Shown: positions 1 to 8,671 of the stretch, one piece after another
Position numbering within the stretch: position 1 is the stretch's first letter
Layout: each line of letters starts with the position of its first letter
Assembly: GCA_049997955.1 (NCBI GenBank)
Contig: JAEBDY010000004.1
Coordinates: 186,001 to 250,000, forward strand
Direction of reading: 5' to 3'
Length of the DNA: 64,000 nucleotides
Source of the DNA: Umezawaea sp049997955
Lineage (GTDB): Bacteria; Actinomycetota; Actinomycetes; Mycobacteriales; Pseudonocardiaceae
The notes under the pieces: generated by a model
Databases searched by the model: none
Seen by the model: the letters and a program-made list of their open reading frames with translations, nothing else
Told to the model about the DNA's origin: nothing
Made by a program: the position numbers and the translations under genes

Positions 1-279
1 CAGGCCGTGCAACGCCCGCGCGCTGTGGGTGAAGTACTGGTCGTGCTCGGTCGGCTTGTCCGAGCGGCCGAACCCCGGCTGGTCCACCGCCAGCACCCGG
101 AAGGTCTTGGCGAATACCGGGACCGTGCGGCCGAAGTTGCTCCACGCCGACGCCCCCGGCCCGCCGCCGTGCAGCAGCACCACGGTCGTGCCGTGCTCGG
201 CGCCCGCCTCGTGGTAGTGCAGCCGCAGGTCGCCCACGTCCGCGTAGCGGCTGGTGGCGTCGAAGCCGAGCGCTGTCAC
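1..279 (-). CDS. hsaD: HsaD-like meta-cleavage product hydrolase (partial, N-terminal 93 residues)
   Basis: This is the amino-terminal part of an alpha/beta-hydrolase that runs off the left edge. The visible protein has the oxyanion-hole motif HGGGPGASAW at about residues 37-46 and DQPGFGRSDKP at about 68-78, both typical of C-C bond hydrolases of the BphD/HsaD family. In steroid catabolism HsaD hydrolyses 4,9-DSHA, the ring-cleavage product made by HsaC, into HIP and 2-hydroxyhexa-2,4-dienoate. I chose GTG at 279 because a GAGGTGGGGG ribosome-binding stretch lies just upstream; GTG at 291 is in frame and also possible. The gene follows hsaA by only 13 nt, so the two are co-transcribed. The catalytic Ser, Asp and His lie outside the window. 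HsaC and HsaB are not in the window and are expected to its left. Confidence 0.88.
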   Translation of the reverse strand, partial: MTALGFDATSRYADVGDLRLHYHEAGAEHGTTVVLLHGGGPGASAWSNFGRTVPVFAKTFRVLAVDQPGFGRSDKPTEHDQYFTHSARALHGL

Positions 280-292
280 GTCGTCCCCCACC

Positions 293-1471
293 TCAGAAGA
301 GCCCGTCGCGGACGGGGATGCCGAGCACGCGCTTGCCGTACATGACGAGCGCGCGTTCCGGGTCGTTGGCCGCGTGCACCCTGGCGGCGTGGGCGTCGCG
401 CCAGAAGCGCGGGATGCGCAGGCCGTTGCCGATCGCCTTGCCGCCCGCGCTCTCGAACAGCCGGTCGATCGCGGCGATGGCCCTGGCACTGCCGCACACC
501 TGGTCGCGCCGGGCCCGCAGCCGCAGTTCGGTCGGGATCCTGGTGCCCGCGACCGCGAGCGCCATCTCCTCGTTGATGTTGCGCTCCAACTGGAGCCACG
601 CGGCGTCGATGTCGTAGGCAGCGCTGGCGATCCGCACCTGGGCGAACGGGTCCTCCGACGACTTCTCACCGAGGTAGGCGGCCCTGATCCGGTCGCGCGT
701 GGCGCCGACGTGCTCCTCGTACGCGCCCACCGCCATCCCGATCATCGGCGCGGTGATCGCGTACGGGTGCACGGAGCCGTAGGGCATCCGGAACAGCGGC
801 CCGGTGTTCAGCTCCTGGCCGGGGCACACGCACCGCGCGGTGTGGCCCATGCTCAGCGTGCGGTGCTCGGGCACGAACACGTCGTCGACGACGATGTCGT
901 TGCTGCCGGTGCCGCGCAGCCCCATGGTGTCCCAGACGTCGTCGATCGCGTAGTCGGCGATGGGCAGCAGGAACGTGCGGAAGTCGACCGGCTTGCCGTC
1001 CTCCCCCATCACCAGACCGCCGAGCAGCACCCACGTGGCGTGGTCGCAGCCGGAGGAGAAGCTCCAGCGCCCGCTGAACCGGAACCCGCCGTCGACCGGC
1101 TGAGCCCGTCCGACCGGGGCGTACGACGACGAGATGCGCGTGTCGCGGTCCTCGGCCCACACGTCCTGCTGGGCCTGTTCGGCGAACAGGCCGACGTGCC
1201 ACGGGTGCACGCCGAGCACCGAGGCGACCCAGCCCGTCGAGCCGCAGGCGCTCGCGATCAGCTTCACCGCGGTGTAGAAGGTGAGCGGGTGCGCCTCGGC
1301 CCCGCCGTGGCGCGCGGGTTGCAGCAGCTTGAAGAACCCGATCTCCTGCAACGACTTCACGGATTCCTCCGGCACCCGGCGGAGGTCCTCGGCCTCCTGG
1401 GCCCGGTCGCGCAGCACGGGCAGCAGCTCCCGCACCTTGTCGACGACCTCGTGGCCGACCTGGTCGCTCAT
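293..1471 (-). CDS. hsaA: 3-HSA monooxygenase, oxygenase component (HsaA-like flavin-dependent hydroxylase)
   Basis: The 392-residue protein has the acyl-CoA-dehydrogenase fold used by group D flavin monooxygenases. Its length and sequence (KVRELLPVLRDRA near the N-terminus, GSTGWVASVLGVHPWHVGLF at about 78-97, FSGRWSFSSGCDHATW in the middle) fit HsaA. HsaA ortho-hydroxylates 3-HSA to the catechol 3,4-DHSA using FMNH2 supplied by the reductase HsaB, which is not in this window. An upstream in-frame ATG at 1495 exists, but ATG at 1471 is preceded by GGGAG and matches the usual N-terminus. A KstR-type site lies 34 nt upstream, and hsaD follows immediately, so hsaA-hsaD look like their own KstR-controlled unit. 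The call rests on family resemblance and the hsa neighbours; related hydroxylases act on other phenols. Confidence 0.87.
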   Translation of the reverse strand: MSDQVGHEVVDKVRELLPVLRDRAQEAEDLRRVPEESVKSLQEIGFFKLLQPARHGGAEAHPLTFYTAVKLIASACGSTGWVASVLGVHPWHVGLFAEQAQQDVWAEDRDTRISSSYAPVGRAQPVDGGFRFSGRWSFSSGCDHATWVLLGGLVMGEDGKPVDFRTFLLPIADYAIDDVWDTMGLRGTGSNDIVVDDVFVPEHRTLSMGHTARCVCPGQELNTGPLFRMPYGSVHPYAITAPMIGMAVGAYEEHVGATRDRIRAAYLGEKSSEDPFAQVRIASAAYDIDAAWLQLERNINEEMALAVAGTRIPTELRLRARRDQVCGSARAIAAIDRLFESAGGKAIGNGLRIPRFWRDAHAARVHAANDPERALVMYGKRVLGIPVRDGLF

Positions 1472-1504
1472 AGCACGCTCCCGTTCTCCCGGCACGAGCC
1501 AGAC

Positions 1505-1518
1505 TAGAACACGTTCTT
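1505..1518. promoter_or_regulatory. KstR-type operator upstream of hsaA
   Basis: TAGAACACGTTCTT matches the mycobacterial KstR consensus TNNAACNNGTTNNA except for the last base. It lies in the 64-nt gap between the end of hsaF and the start of hsaA, where the hsaA promoter must be. A kstR gene is present at 19932 in the same window, which supports the assignment. Confidence 0.75.
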
Positions 1519-1535
1519 GTTTCTGTCGACGGCGG

Positions 1536-2540
1536 TCAGACCTGCTCGCGCCGCAGCTCCAGCGCGATGTCGATCAGCTGGTCCTCTTGTCCGCCAACGA
1601 GCTTGCGCTCGCCCGCGCGCACCAGGATCTGCGCGCCGGACACCTGGTAGCGCTCGGCTTGGTGGAACGCGTGCTTCAGGAAACTGGAGTACACGCCCGC
1701 GTACCCCATCATCAGCGCCATCCGGTCGAGCAGGCACTCCTCGGGCATCGCGGGCCGCACCACGTCCTCTGCCGCGTCGACGATCGCGAAGAAGTCGACG
1801 CCGGTGGGGATGCCGAGCTTGTCGCACACCCCGACGAACGCCTCCAGCGGCGTGTTCCCCGCGCCCGCCCCGAACCGGCGGACGCTGCCGTCGATCTGCG
1901 CCGCGCCCGCGCGGGCCGCGATCACCGAGTTGGCCACGCCCAGCCCGAGGTTCTCGTGGCCGTGGAACCCGACCTGCGCGTCGTCGCCCAACTCGGCGAC
2001 CAGCGCCGACACCCGGTCGGCTACCTGTTCCAGCACGAGCGCGCCCGCGGAGTCGACCACGTAGACGCACTGGCACCCCGCGTCGACCATGATCCGGGCC
2101 TGGGCGGCGAGCGCCTCCGGCGGCCGGGAGTGCGCCATCATCAGGAAGCCGACGGTCTCCAGGCCCCGGTCGCGGGCGAGTCCGAAGTGCTGCACCGAGA
2201 TGTCGGCCTCGGTGCAGTGCGTGGCGATCCGGCAGATCGACGCGCCGTTGTCCTGCGCCACCAGGATGTCGTCCTTCACGCCGACCCCCGGCAGCATGAG
2301 CACGGCGATCCTGGCCCGCTTCGCGGTCCGCGCCGCCGTCGCGATCAGGTCCTGCTCGGGGGTGCGGCTGAAGCCGTAGGTGAACGAGGAGCCGCCGAGC
2401 CCGTCGCCGTGCGCGACCTCGATCACCGGCACACCGGCCTCGTCCAGCGCCGCCACCACCGAGCGGACCTCCTCGGCGGTGAACCGGTGCCGCTTGTGGT
2501 GCGATCCGTCCCGCAACGACGTGTCGGTCAACCGCAGCAT
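1536..2540 (-). CDS. hsaF: 4-hydroxy-2-oxohexanoate/oxovalerate aldolase (HsaF)
   Basis: This 334-residue DRE-TIM metallolyase begins with DTSLRDGSHHKRHRF, the divalent-metal/catalytic segment of HOA aldolases (BphI, DmpG, HsaF), and has the GFHGHENLGLGVANS motif in the middle. In the steroid pathway HsaF cleaves 4-hydroxy-2-oxohexanoate to pyruvate and propanal, and channels the aldehyde to HsaG. The gene overlaps the hsaG stop codon: GTG at 2543 and ATG at 2540 are both candidates. I prefer ATG 2540 because GGGAGG then sits 6 nt upstream. Translational coupling with hsaG agrees with the obligate aldolase-dehydrogenase complex known for this family. Confidence 0.9.
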   Translation of the reverse strand: MLRLTDTSLRDGSHHKRHRFTAEEVRSVVAALDEAGVPVIEVAHGDGLGGSSFTYGFSRTPEQDLIATAARTAKRARIAVLMLPGVGVKDDILVAQDNGASICRIATHCTEADISVQHFGLARDRGLETVGFLMMAHSRPPEALAAQARIMVDAGCQCVYVVDSAGALVLEQVADRVSALVAELGDDAQVGFHGHENLGLGVANSVIAARAGAAQIDGSVRRFGAGAGNTPLEAFVGVCDKLGIPTGVDFFAIVDAAEDVVRPAMPEECLLDRMALMMGYAGVYSSFLKHAFHQAERYQVSGAQILVRAGERKLVGGQEDQLIDIALELRREQV

Positions 2541-3454
2541 CACTGTCCTCCCGGGACGGTCGCGAGCGCCTGCACGAGTTCCTCGCCGACCCTGGTCGCG
2601 GCGGCGGTCATGATGTCGAGGTTCCCCGCGTAGGGCGGGAGGAAGTCGCCCGCGCCCTCCACCTCCACGAAGACGGACACCCTGGAGACCTCACCGGTCC
2701 CCGTCTCCACCCGGTCGAACTGCGGCTCGTTCAGGAGCCGGTAGCCGGGCACGTAGGTCGCGATGTCCGCCACCATCCGGGTGACCGACTCCGCGATGGC
2801 GCTCTCGTCGGCGTTCGCCGGGATGGCGCAGAAGATCGTGTCCCGCATGATCATCGGCGGGTCGGCGGGGTTCAGCACGATGATCGCCTTGCCCTTGGTC
2901 GCGCCGCCGATCTCCTCGATCCCCCGACCGGTGGTGCGGGTGAACTCGTCGATGTTCGCCCTGGTCCCCGGCCCGGCGGACACCGAGGCCACGCTGGCGA
3001 CCACCTCGGCGTAGACGACGGGGACGACCCTGGACACCGCGTGCACGACGGGGATCGTGGCCTGGCCGCCGCAGGTGATCAGGTTGACGTTCGGCGCGTC
3101 CAGGTGGGCGCGCAGGTTGACCGGTGGCACGACGTACGGGCCGAGCGCGGCGGGCGTCAGGTCGATCGCCCGGATGCCCGCCTCGGCGTAGCGCGGCGCG
3201 TTCACCCGGTGCACGGCCGCCGACGTCGCCTCGAACACGAGGTCGGGCCGCTCGTCCTGGCGCAGCAACCAGTCCACGCCCTCGGCGGTGGTCTCCACGC
3301 CGAGGCCGCGAGCGCGGCGCAGGCCCTCGCTGCCGGGATCGACGCCCACCATCCACCGCGGTTCGATCCACGGTGAGCGCGCGAGCTTGTGGAGCAGGTC
3401 GGTGCCGATGTTGCCCGACCCGACGATCGCCGCGGTCGCCTTCGCCGCACTCAT
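2540..3454 (-). CDS. hsaG: Acylating acetaldehyde/propanal dehydrogenase (HsaG)
   Basis: The 304-residue protein has an N-terminal dinucleotide-binding motif (AAIVGSGNIGTDLL, residues 8-21) and the catalytic-cysteine segment NLITCGGQATIPVV, as in BphJ/DmpF/HsaG. It oxidises the aldehyde released by HsaF to acyl-CoA (propionyl-CoA in the steroid pathway) with NAD+ and CoA. ATG 3454 is preceded by GAGGTGG. The gene lies 12 nt downstream of hsaE and overlaps hsaF, giving the order hsaE-hsaG-hsaF that finishes degradation of the 2-hydroxyhexadienoate fragment. Confidence 0.9.
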   Translation of the reverse strand: MSAAKATAAIVGSGNIGTDLLHKLARSPWIEPRWMVGVDPGSEGLRRARGLGVETTAEGVDWLLRQDERPDLVFEATSAAVHRVNAPRYAEAGIRAIDLTPAALGPYVVPPVNLRAHLDAPNVNLITCGGQATIPVVHAVSRVVPVVYAEVVASVASVSAGPGTRANIDEFTRTTGRGIEEIGGATKGKAIIVLNPADPPMIMRDTIFCAIPANADESAIAESVTRMVADIATYVPGYRLLNEPQFDRVETGTGEVSRVSVFVEVEGAGDFLPPYAGNLDIMTAAATRVGEELVQALATVPGGQ

Positions 3455-3466
3455 GCCGTTTCCACC

Positions 3467-4252
3467 TCACTCGAAGGACAGGGAGACCGAGCCGAGCCCG
3501 TCGAACTCGGCGTGGAACGAGTCGCCGGGGTGGGCGTCCACCGCCCGCGTGCAGGAGCCGGGCAGCACGACGTCACCCGCCCGCAGCCGCACGCCGAAGC
3601 CCGCGACCTTGGCGGCCAGCCAGGCGACCGCGATCACCGGGTTGCCCAGCACGGCGTCGCTCCGCCCCTGGACGAGCACCTCGCCGTCCTTGCGCAGCGC
3701 CACGCCGATGGTCCGCAGGTCCACGTCGGACGGTGGGACCCTGGCGTCGCCGAGCGCGAAACCCGCCGACGAGGCGTTGTCGGCGATGGTGTCCACCAGG
3801 CCGATCCGCCAGTCGGCGATCCGGCTGTCGATCAGCTCGATGGACGGCGCGACCGCCTCGGTCGCGTCCAGCACGTCCTGTTCCGTGCAGCCCTCGCCTG
3901 GCAGGTCGGCGCCGAGCAGGAACGCGACCTCCACCTCGACCCGCGGGAAGCAGTAGTCCGCGGCGCGCACCGGCGTGGCCTGCTCCAGCCGCATGTCCTC
4001 CAGCAGGTGGCCGTAGTCCGGCTCGTCCACGCCCATCATCTGCTGCATAGCCGACGACGACAGGCCGACCTTGTGGCCGACGACCACTCCGCCACCGGCG
4101 ACCCGGCGGCGGATGTTGATCAGCTGGACCTCGTAGGCGTCGACCACGTCCAGGTCCGGGTAGTGCGCGACCAGCGGCTCGATCGGCGCGCGGTCGCGTT
4201 CGGCGATGCGCAGCAGCTCGGCCGCCGCGGTTCTCTGCTCGGCCGTCAGCAC
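3467..4252 (-). CDS. hsaE: 2-hydroxyhexa-2,4-dienoate hydratase (HsaE)
   Basis: This 261-residue member of the 2-keto-4-pentenoate hydratase/FAH-like family shows GHKVGLSS near residue 60, VEVEVAFLLG near the middle, and the C-terminal GDVVLPGSCTRAVDAHPGD segment typical of MhpD/HsaE. It hydrates the dienoate made by HsaD to 4-hydroxy-2-oxohexanoate, the HsaF substrate. GTG 4252 was chosen because the protein then starts at the usual point and GAGGT lies just ahead. It overlaps the upstream flavoprotein stop by 7 nt, so the genes are translationally coupled. A longer reading of the frame to 4870 only covers the neighbour in another frame. Confidence 0.88.
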   Translation of the reverse strand: MLTAEQRTAAAELLRIAERDRAPIEPLVAHYPDLDVVDAYEVQLINIRRRVAGGGVVVGHKVGLSSSAMQQMMGVDEPDYGHLLEDMRLEQATPVRAADYCFPRVEVEVAFLLGADLPGEGCTEQDVLDATEAVAPSIELIDSRIADWRIGLVDTIADNASSAGFALGDARVPPSDVDLRTIGVALRKDGEVLVQGRSDAVLGNPVIAVAWLAAKVAGFGVRLRAGDVVLPGSCTRAVDAHPGDSFHAEFDGLGSVSLSFE

Positions 4253-5781
4253 GGGACCTCCGCCGCGTGGCGCCCGGCCCGGCGGCCGGAGAACACGCAG
4301 TCGGCGAGCGAGAGCCCGCTGACGTAGGACTCCGAGCACACGCCGACCGCGGACCGGCCCGCCGCGTACAGCCCGTCCACACCGCGCACCCGGCCGGTGT
4401 CCTCGTCCACCACCAGGCCTCCGACGGTGAGCACCGGGCACGGGTACCCGACGCGCGACCGGATCGAGACGTCGATCAGCGAGTACGGCGGCCCCAGGGC
4501 CCTGACCAGCGAGGGGAGCTTGCCGAAGGCGTCCGGCACGTCGCCGTAGGCCTCGGCGGTCGCCCGCAGCCCGGCCGCGTCGACCCCCGCCCCCGCCGCG
4601 ACCGCGTCGAGCGTGGGCCCGGTGACCAACCCCTTCGAGAGCAGGTAGCGGGCCTGCAGCCGCTGGAACCACAGCGTCTGCGTCCGGACCTGCCCGCGCG
4701 CCTCGCGGACCACCTCGGCGTCGACCAGCAGCCACGCCCTGCCCTGGTGGCCGGTGACGATCGCCTCGCCGATGGCCGCGCCGTAGAGGGACTCGTCGCA
4801 CACCCGACGCCCGTCCTGCCCGACCAGGACGCCCTTCTGCAGCGCGCTCGGCGGCGTGATGAACCGCCACGCCGACACCCGGTCCATCCGCGCGGTCGTC
4901 CCGCCGACCGCCGTGCCGAGCCGGATGCCGCTGCCGTCGTCGCCGCGCGTGCCGAGCGGCAGTCCGCCCAGGTACGCCGGGGCGTGCTCGCGCATCAGCT
5001 CGCGGTCGAACACGAACCCGCCCGCGGCGATGACCACGGCTCGGCGCGCCACGACCAGCAGCTCACGACCGTGGCGGCGTTCCAGCGCGGTGGCCAGCCG
5101 GTGCAGGGAGCTGCCCAGCGGCGGGTAGTACATCCCCGGTTTGGCGGCGACCGCGGACAGCGCCCGGTGGGCGATCCGGGGAGCGCCGGTCAGCGTGCGG
5201 CACCGGACGCCGGTCACCCGGCCGTCCTCGGTGATCAGCTCGCGCGCCTCGGTCTGGCGCAGGACCCGCGCCCCGGACCGGCGGACGGCGTCGGCCAGCC
5301 GCGCGAAGAGCAGCGCGCCGGACGTCCCCCTGCCCTTGGTCCGGTGGCCGCGCGGCGCGGGCCGGGCGAGGTCGCGCCGGGCCTGTTCGCTGCCCGAGTA
5401 GTACAGGTAGTGGTCGTCGGTCGGGTACGAGGTCTTGAACGGGCACACGCTCGCGTCGAACGGCACGCCGTTCTCCTCCAGCCAGACCAGCATGTCCGCG
5501 CTGCCCCGGCAGAACCGGCGCAGGGTCTCGGCCGACACGGCGTCGCCGACCTCGTGGCGCAGGTACTCGTACATGTCCTCGGGGGTGTCCGGCACGCCCG
5601 CCTCGACCTGCTGGCGCGTGCCGCCGCCCGCGTAGACCACGCCGCCGGACAACGCGGTGGCACCGCCCCCGGCGAACCGGTCCAGCACGACCACCGACGC
5701 GCCCGTCCCGGCCGCCTCGATCGCGGCGCAGGCGCCCGCGGCGCCGAAGCCCACGATCACCACGTCGGCGCTGACGTCCAC
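4246..5781 (-). CDS. KstD-like FAD-dependent 3-ketosteroid dehydrogenase (second paralogue)
   Basis: This 511-residue flavoprotein of the fumarate reductase/KstD superfamily has an N-terminal FAD-binding motif (VVIVGFGAAGACAAIEAA, about residues 8-25), a second FAD segment (GATALSGGVVYAGGG), and the C-terminal GLYAAGRSAVGVCSESYVSGLSLADCVFSGRRAG loop. It differs clearly from the other KstD of the window at 5895. Candidates are a 3-ketosteroid delta1-dehydrogenase of another substrate class or a delta4-(5alpha)-dehydrogenase; I cannot decide from sequence alone. GTG 5781 follows GGGAGG and gives the normal start for this fold, so the upstream ATG at 5844 is discarded. The gene leads the operon with hsaE-hsaG-hsaF, and KstR-type sites lie just upstream. 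Confidence 0.78.
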   Translation of the reverse strand: MDVSADVVIVGFGAAGACAAIEAAGTGASVVVLDRFAGGGATALSGGVVYAGGGTRQQVEAGVPDTPEDMYEYLRHEVGDAVSAETLRRFCRGSADMLVWLEENGVPFDASVCPFKTSYPTDDHYLYYSGSEQARRDLARPAPRGHRTKGRGTSGALLFARLADAVRRSGARVLRQTEARELITEDGRVTGVRCRTLTGAPRIAHRALSAVAAKPGMYYPPLGSSLHRLATALERRHGRELLVVARRAVVIAAGGFVFDRELMREHAPAYLGGLPLGTRGDDGSGIRLGTAVGGTTARMDRVSAWRFITPPSALQKGVLVGQDGRRVCDESLYGAAIGEAIVTGHQGRAWLLVDAEVVREARGQVRTQTLWFQRLQARYLLSKGLVTGPTLDAVAAGAGVDAAGLRATAEAYGDVPDAFGKLPSLVRALGPPYSLIDVSIRSRVGYPCPVLTVGGLVVDEDTGRVRGVDGLYAAGRSAVGVCSESYVSGLSLADCVFSGRRAGRHAAEVPC

Positions 5782-5790
5782 GCACCCTCC

Positions 5791-5804
5791 CGGAACACGT
5801 TCTC
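5791..5804. promoter_or_regulatory. Weak KstR-like site next to the KstD-like gene start
   Basis: CGGAACACGTTCTC contains the AACNNGTT core, and GGAACACGTTCT is nearly the same as in the hsaA site, but the outer T and A of the consensus are missing. It lies 10 nt before the GTG start of the minus-strand flavoprotein, within its leader or promoter. It may be a secondary half-strength site. Confidence 0.4.
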
Positions 5805-5857
5805 GCTCGGCCGCCCAGTTCGCACTGTTCCACCATAGCGCCAAGACACCCCGAAAC

Positions 5858-5871
5858 TATAACCTGTTCTA
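5858..5871. promoter_or_regulatory. KstR operator in the divergent kstD / kstD-like promoter region
   Basis: TATAACCTGTTCTA is a perfect match to TNNAACNNGTTNNA. It sits between two divergent operons, 24 nt before the kstD start and 77 nt before the minus-strand flavoprotein start. One KstR dimer here could control both the ring-degradation operon to the left and the kstD-ksh operon to the right. Confidence 0.85.
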
Positions 5872-5894
5872 GTCTGACTCTCCGTGGAGGCACC

Positions 5895-7544
5895 GTGGTC
5901 GAGGACACCGAGTTCGACGTGGCCGTCGTGGGCAGCGGCGCGGCGGGGATGACCGCCGCGCTGCTCGCCGCCCACCGGGGTCTGCGCGCCGTGGTGGTCG
6001 AGAAGGCCGAGCACTTCGGCGGGTCGACCGCGCGGTCCGGCGGCGGCCTGTGGGTCCCGAACAACCCCGTGCTGCGGGAGGCGGGCGTGACCGACACCCC
6101 GGAGGAGGCGAGCACCTACCTGCGGCACATCGTCGGCGACGCCGTGCCGGAGGAGCTGCGGCAGGCCTTCCTGGACGCCGGGCCCGCGATGCTGGCCTTC
6201 GTCCGCGAGCACACGCCGCTGGACTTCAGCTGGGTCCGCGACTACGCGGACTACTACCCCGAGGCGCCCGGTGGACGGCCGAGGGGCCGCTCGATCGAGC
6301 CGAGACCGCTGAACGCGACCGTGCTCGGCGCGGAGCTGGCGAACCTGAACGCGCCGTACATCGCCGCGCCCGCGGGGATCGTGGTCACCGCGGCCGACTA
6401 CCGGTGGCTCAACCTGGTCACCCGCCACCCGCGCGGCGTGCTGACCGCCGCCAGGGTGTTCGGCCGCCGGTTCCGCCGCGGCAGGCTGCTGACCATGGGG
6501 CAGGCGCTCGCCGCGGGGCTGCGCGCCGGGTTGCTCGCGGTCGACGTGCCGGTCCGGCTGAACACCCCGCTGGTCGACCTGCACGTCGAGGACGACCGGG
6601 TCGCGGGCGTCCGGGTCGGCGGTGACGAGCTGATCCGCGCGCGGCACGGGGTCCTGCTGGCGGCGGGCGGGTTCGAGCACAACGAGCGGATGCGCAAGGA
6701 GCACCAGCGCGCGCCGATCGGCACGGAGTGGACCGTGGGCGCCAAGGCGAACACCGGCGACGGCATCGAGGCGGGCGTCCGGGTGGGCGGTGCGGTCGGC
6801 CTGATGGACGACGCCTGGTGGGGGCCGTCGGTCCCGCTGCCCCACGGGCCGTACTTCTGCCTGGCCGAACGCACCCAGCCCGGCTGCATCCTCGTCAACG
6901 CGGCCGGGCGGCGGTTCGTCAACGAGGCCGCGCCCTACGTCGACGCCGTGCACGCCATGTACGACGACAACATGCCCACGTGGCTCATCGCCGACCAGGG
7001 GTACCGCGACCGCTACCCGTTCGCCGGTCTCCCGCCCCGCCGACCGTTCCCCGGTCGCTGGTACCGGTCGGGCGCGGTGCACCGCGCCGACACCGTCGAG
7101 GAACTGGCCCGGCTGGTGGACCTGCCCGCCGACGCGCTGGTGGAGACCGTGCGGCGGTTCAACGGGATGGCCGAGACCGGGCGGGACGAGGACTTCCGGC
7201 GCGGCGACAGCGCGTACGACCGGTACTACGGCGATCCGCGCAACCGCCCCAACCCGTGCCTCGCGCCGCTGCGCAAGGCGCCGTTCCACGCGGTGCGGAT
7301 CGTGCCGGGCGACCTCGGCACCAAGGGCGGGCTGCGCACCGACGCCCGCGCGCGGGTGCTCCGCGACGACGGCACGGCGATCCCCGGCCTGTACGCGGCG
7401 GGCAACACCAGCGCCTCGGTGATGGGCCGCACCTACGCGGGGCCCGGCGCGACCCTCGGGCCCGCGATGACCTTCGGCTACCTGGCCGCGCTGGACATCG
7501 CCGCATCGGCGACCACCGACGACAGCCGTGGAGGGACCCCATGA
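5895..7544 (+). CDS. kstD: 3-ketosteroid delta1-dehydrogenase (KstD)
   Basis: The 549-residue flavoprotein has the FAD-binding GSGAAGMTAALLAAHRGL at about residues 13-30, the FGGSTARSGGGLWVP segment, a substrate-domain stretch with YYPEAPGGRPRGRSIEPRPL, and the C-terminal GLYAAGNTSASVMGRTYAGPGATLGPAMTFGYLAA, all hallmarks of KstD. It introduces the C1-C2 double bond into 3-ketosteroid ring A. Together with 9alpha-hydroxylation by KshAB this opens ring B. The GTG start at 5895 is preceded by GGAGG. The stop overlaps the kshA start (ATGA), so KstD and the oxygenase are made from one transcript. The KstR site 24 nt upstream is consistent with steroid induction. Confidence 0.92.
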   Translation: MVEDTEFDVAVVGSGAAGMTAALLAAHRGLRAVVVEKAEHFGGSTARSGGGLWVPNNPVLREAGVTDTPEEASTYLRHIVGDAVPEELRQAFLDAGPAMLAFVREHTPLDFSWVRDYADYYPEAPGGRPRGRSIEPRPLNATVLGAELANLNAPYIAAPAGIVVTAADYRWLNLVTRHPRGVLTAARVFGRRFRRGRLLTMGQALAAGLRAGLLAVDVPVRLNTPLVDLHVEDDRVAGVRVGGDELIRARHGVLLAAGGFEHNERMRKEHQRAPIGTEWTVGAKANTGDGIEAGVRVGGAVGLMDDAWWGPSVPLPHGPYFCLAERTQPGCILVNAAGRRFVNEAAPYVDAVHAMYDDNMPTWLIADQGYRDRYPFAGLPPRRPFPGRWYRSGAVHRADTVEELARLVDLPADALVETVRRFNGMAETGRDEDFRRGDSAYDRYYGDPRNRPNPCLAPLRKAPFHAVRIVPGDLGTKGGLRTDARARVLRDDGTAIPGLYAAGNTSASVMGRTYAGPGATLGPAMTFGYLAALDIAASATTDDSRGGTP

Positions 7545-8671
7545 CAGAGGACGCGGTTCGGACGATCGACGCCGGGAGCCCGCCGACCAGGTTCGCGCGC
7601 GGCTGGCACTGCCTCGGCCCGCTCGACCGGTTCCGGGACGGGGCACCGCACGCCGTGCGGGCGTTCGGCACCAAGCTCGTGGTGTTCCAGGGCGAGGACG
7701 GCGTGCTCAACGTGCTCGACGCCTACTGCAGGCACATGGGGGGCGACCTCACCCAGGGCACGGTGAAGGGCGACGCGATCGCCTGCCCGTTCCACGACTG
7801 GCGCTGGGCGGGCAACGGCCGGTGCGTCGAGATCCCCTACGCCAAGAGGATTCCCCTGCGCGCGCGGACCCGCACCTGGACCACGCTGGAGCAGAACGAG
7901 CAGCTGTTCGTGTGGCACGACCCGCAGGGCAACCCGCCACCCGCCGACGTGACGATCCCCCGCGTCGACGCGGCGTTCAGCGACGAGTGGAGCAACTGGA
8001 CCTGGGACTCGGTGCTGATCGAGGGCGCCAACTGCCGCGAGGTCATCGACAACGTCGTGGACATGGCGCACTTCTTCTACATCCACTTCGCCTTCCCCAC
8101 CTACTTCAAGAACGTGCTCGAAGGGCACGTCGCGACGCAGTACCTGACGACGCGGGGGCGGCCGGACGTCACGGGCGCCGGGACGAACTACACCGGCGAC
8201 ACGGTGGTCCGCTCGGAGGCGTCCTACTTCGGCCCGTCCTACATGATCGACTACCTGTGGAACGACTACCAGGGCACGATCATCGAGACGGTCCTGATCA
8301 ACTGCCACTACCCGGTGACCGAGAACTCGTTCCTGCTCCAGTGGGGCGCGATCGTCAAGAAGCTGCCCGGCCTGAGCGACGAGCACGCCGACAAGATCGC
8401 GCACAAGTTCGCGCGCGGCATCGGTGCGGGCTTCCTGCAGGACGTGGAGATCTGGCGGAACAAGTCGCGGATCGACAACCCCCTGCTGTGCGAGGAGGAC
8501 GGACCGGTCTACCAGCTGCGCCGCTGGTACGAGCAGTTCTACGTCGACGTGGAGGACGTCTCCGACGACATGGTGCGGCGCTTCGAGTTCGAGGTCGACA
8601 CCAGCAGGGCCGTCGAGGCGTGGGAGAGGGAAGTCGCCGCCAACCTCGCCCGCCGGGAGGGCGCGCGGTGA
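7541..8671 (+). CDS. kshA: 3-ketosteroid 9alpha-hydroxylase, oxygenase (KshA)
   Basis: This 376-residue Rieske non-haem iron oxygenase has the [2Fe-2S] ligands C63, H65, C82 and H85 in CRHMGG and CPFHDWRW. The mononuclear iron site is in the segment NVVDMAHFFYIHF, with N171, D174, H177 and H182. The sequence is a typical actinobacterial KshA. It hydroxylates C9 of 3-ketosteroids such as AD/ADD, receiving electrons from the reductase KshB encoded two genes downstream. It overlaps kstD by 4 nt at the start and the next small gene by 4 nt at the end, showing a tightly coupled operon. Confidence 0.95.
   Translation: MTEDAVRTIDAGSPPTRFARGWHCLGPLDRFRDGAPHAVRAFGTKLVVFQGEDGVLNVLDAYCRHMGGDLTQGTVKGDAIACPFHDWRWAGNGRCVEIPYAKRIPLRARTRTWTTLEQNEQLFVWHDPQGNPPPADVTIPRVDAAFSDEWSNWTWDSVLIEGANCREVIDNVVDMAHFFYIHFAFPTYFKNVLEGHVATQYLTTRGRPDVTGAGTNYTGDTVVRSEASYFGPSYMIDYLWNDYQGTIIETVLINCHYPVTENSFLLQWGAIVKKLPGLSDEHADKIAHKFARGIGAGFLQDVEIWRNKSRIDNPLLCEEDGPVYQLRRWYEQFYVDVEDVSDDMVRRFEFEVDTSRAVEAWEREVAANLARREGAR

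Noticed and set aside
254..1507. Plus-strand frame opposite hsaA
   Set aside because: hsaA is well conserved on the minus strand and the opposite frame shows no family features.
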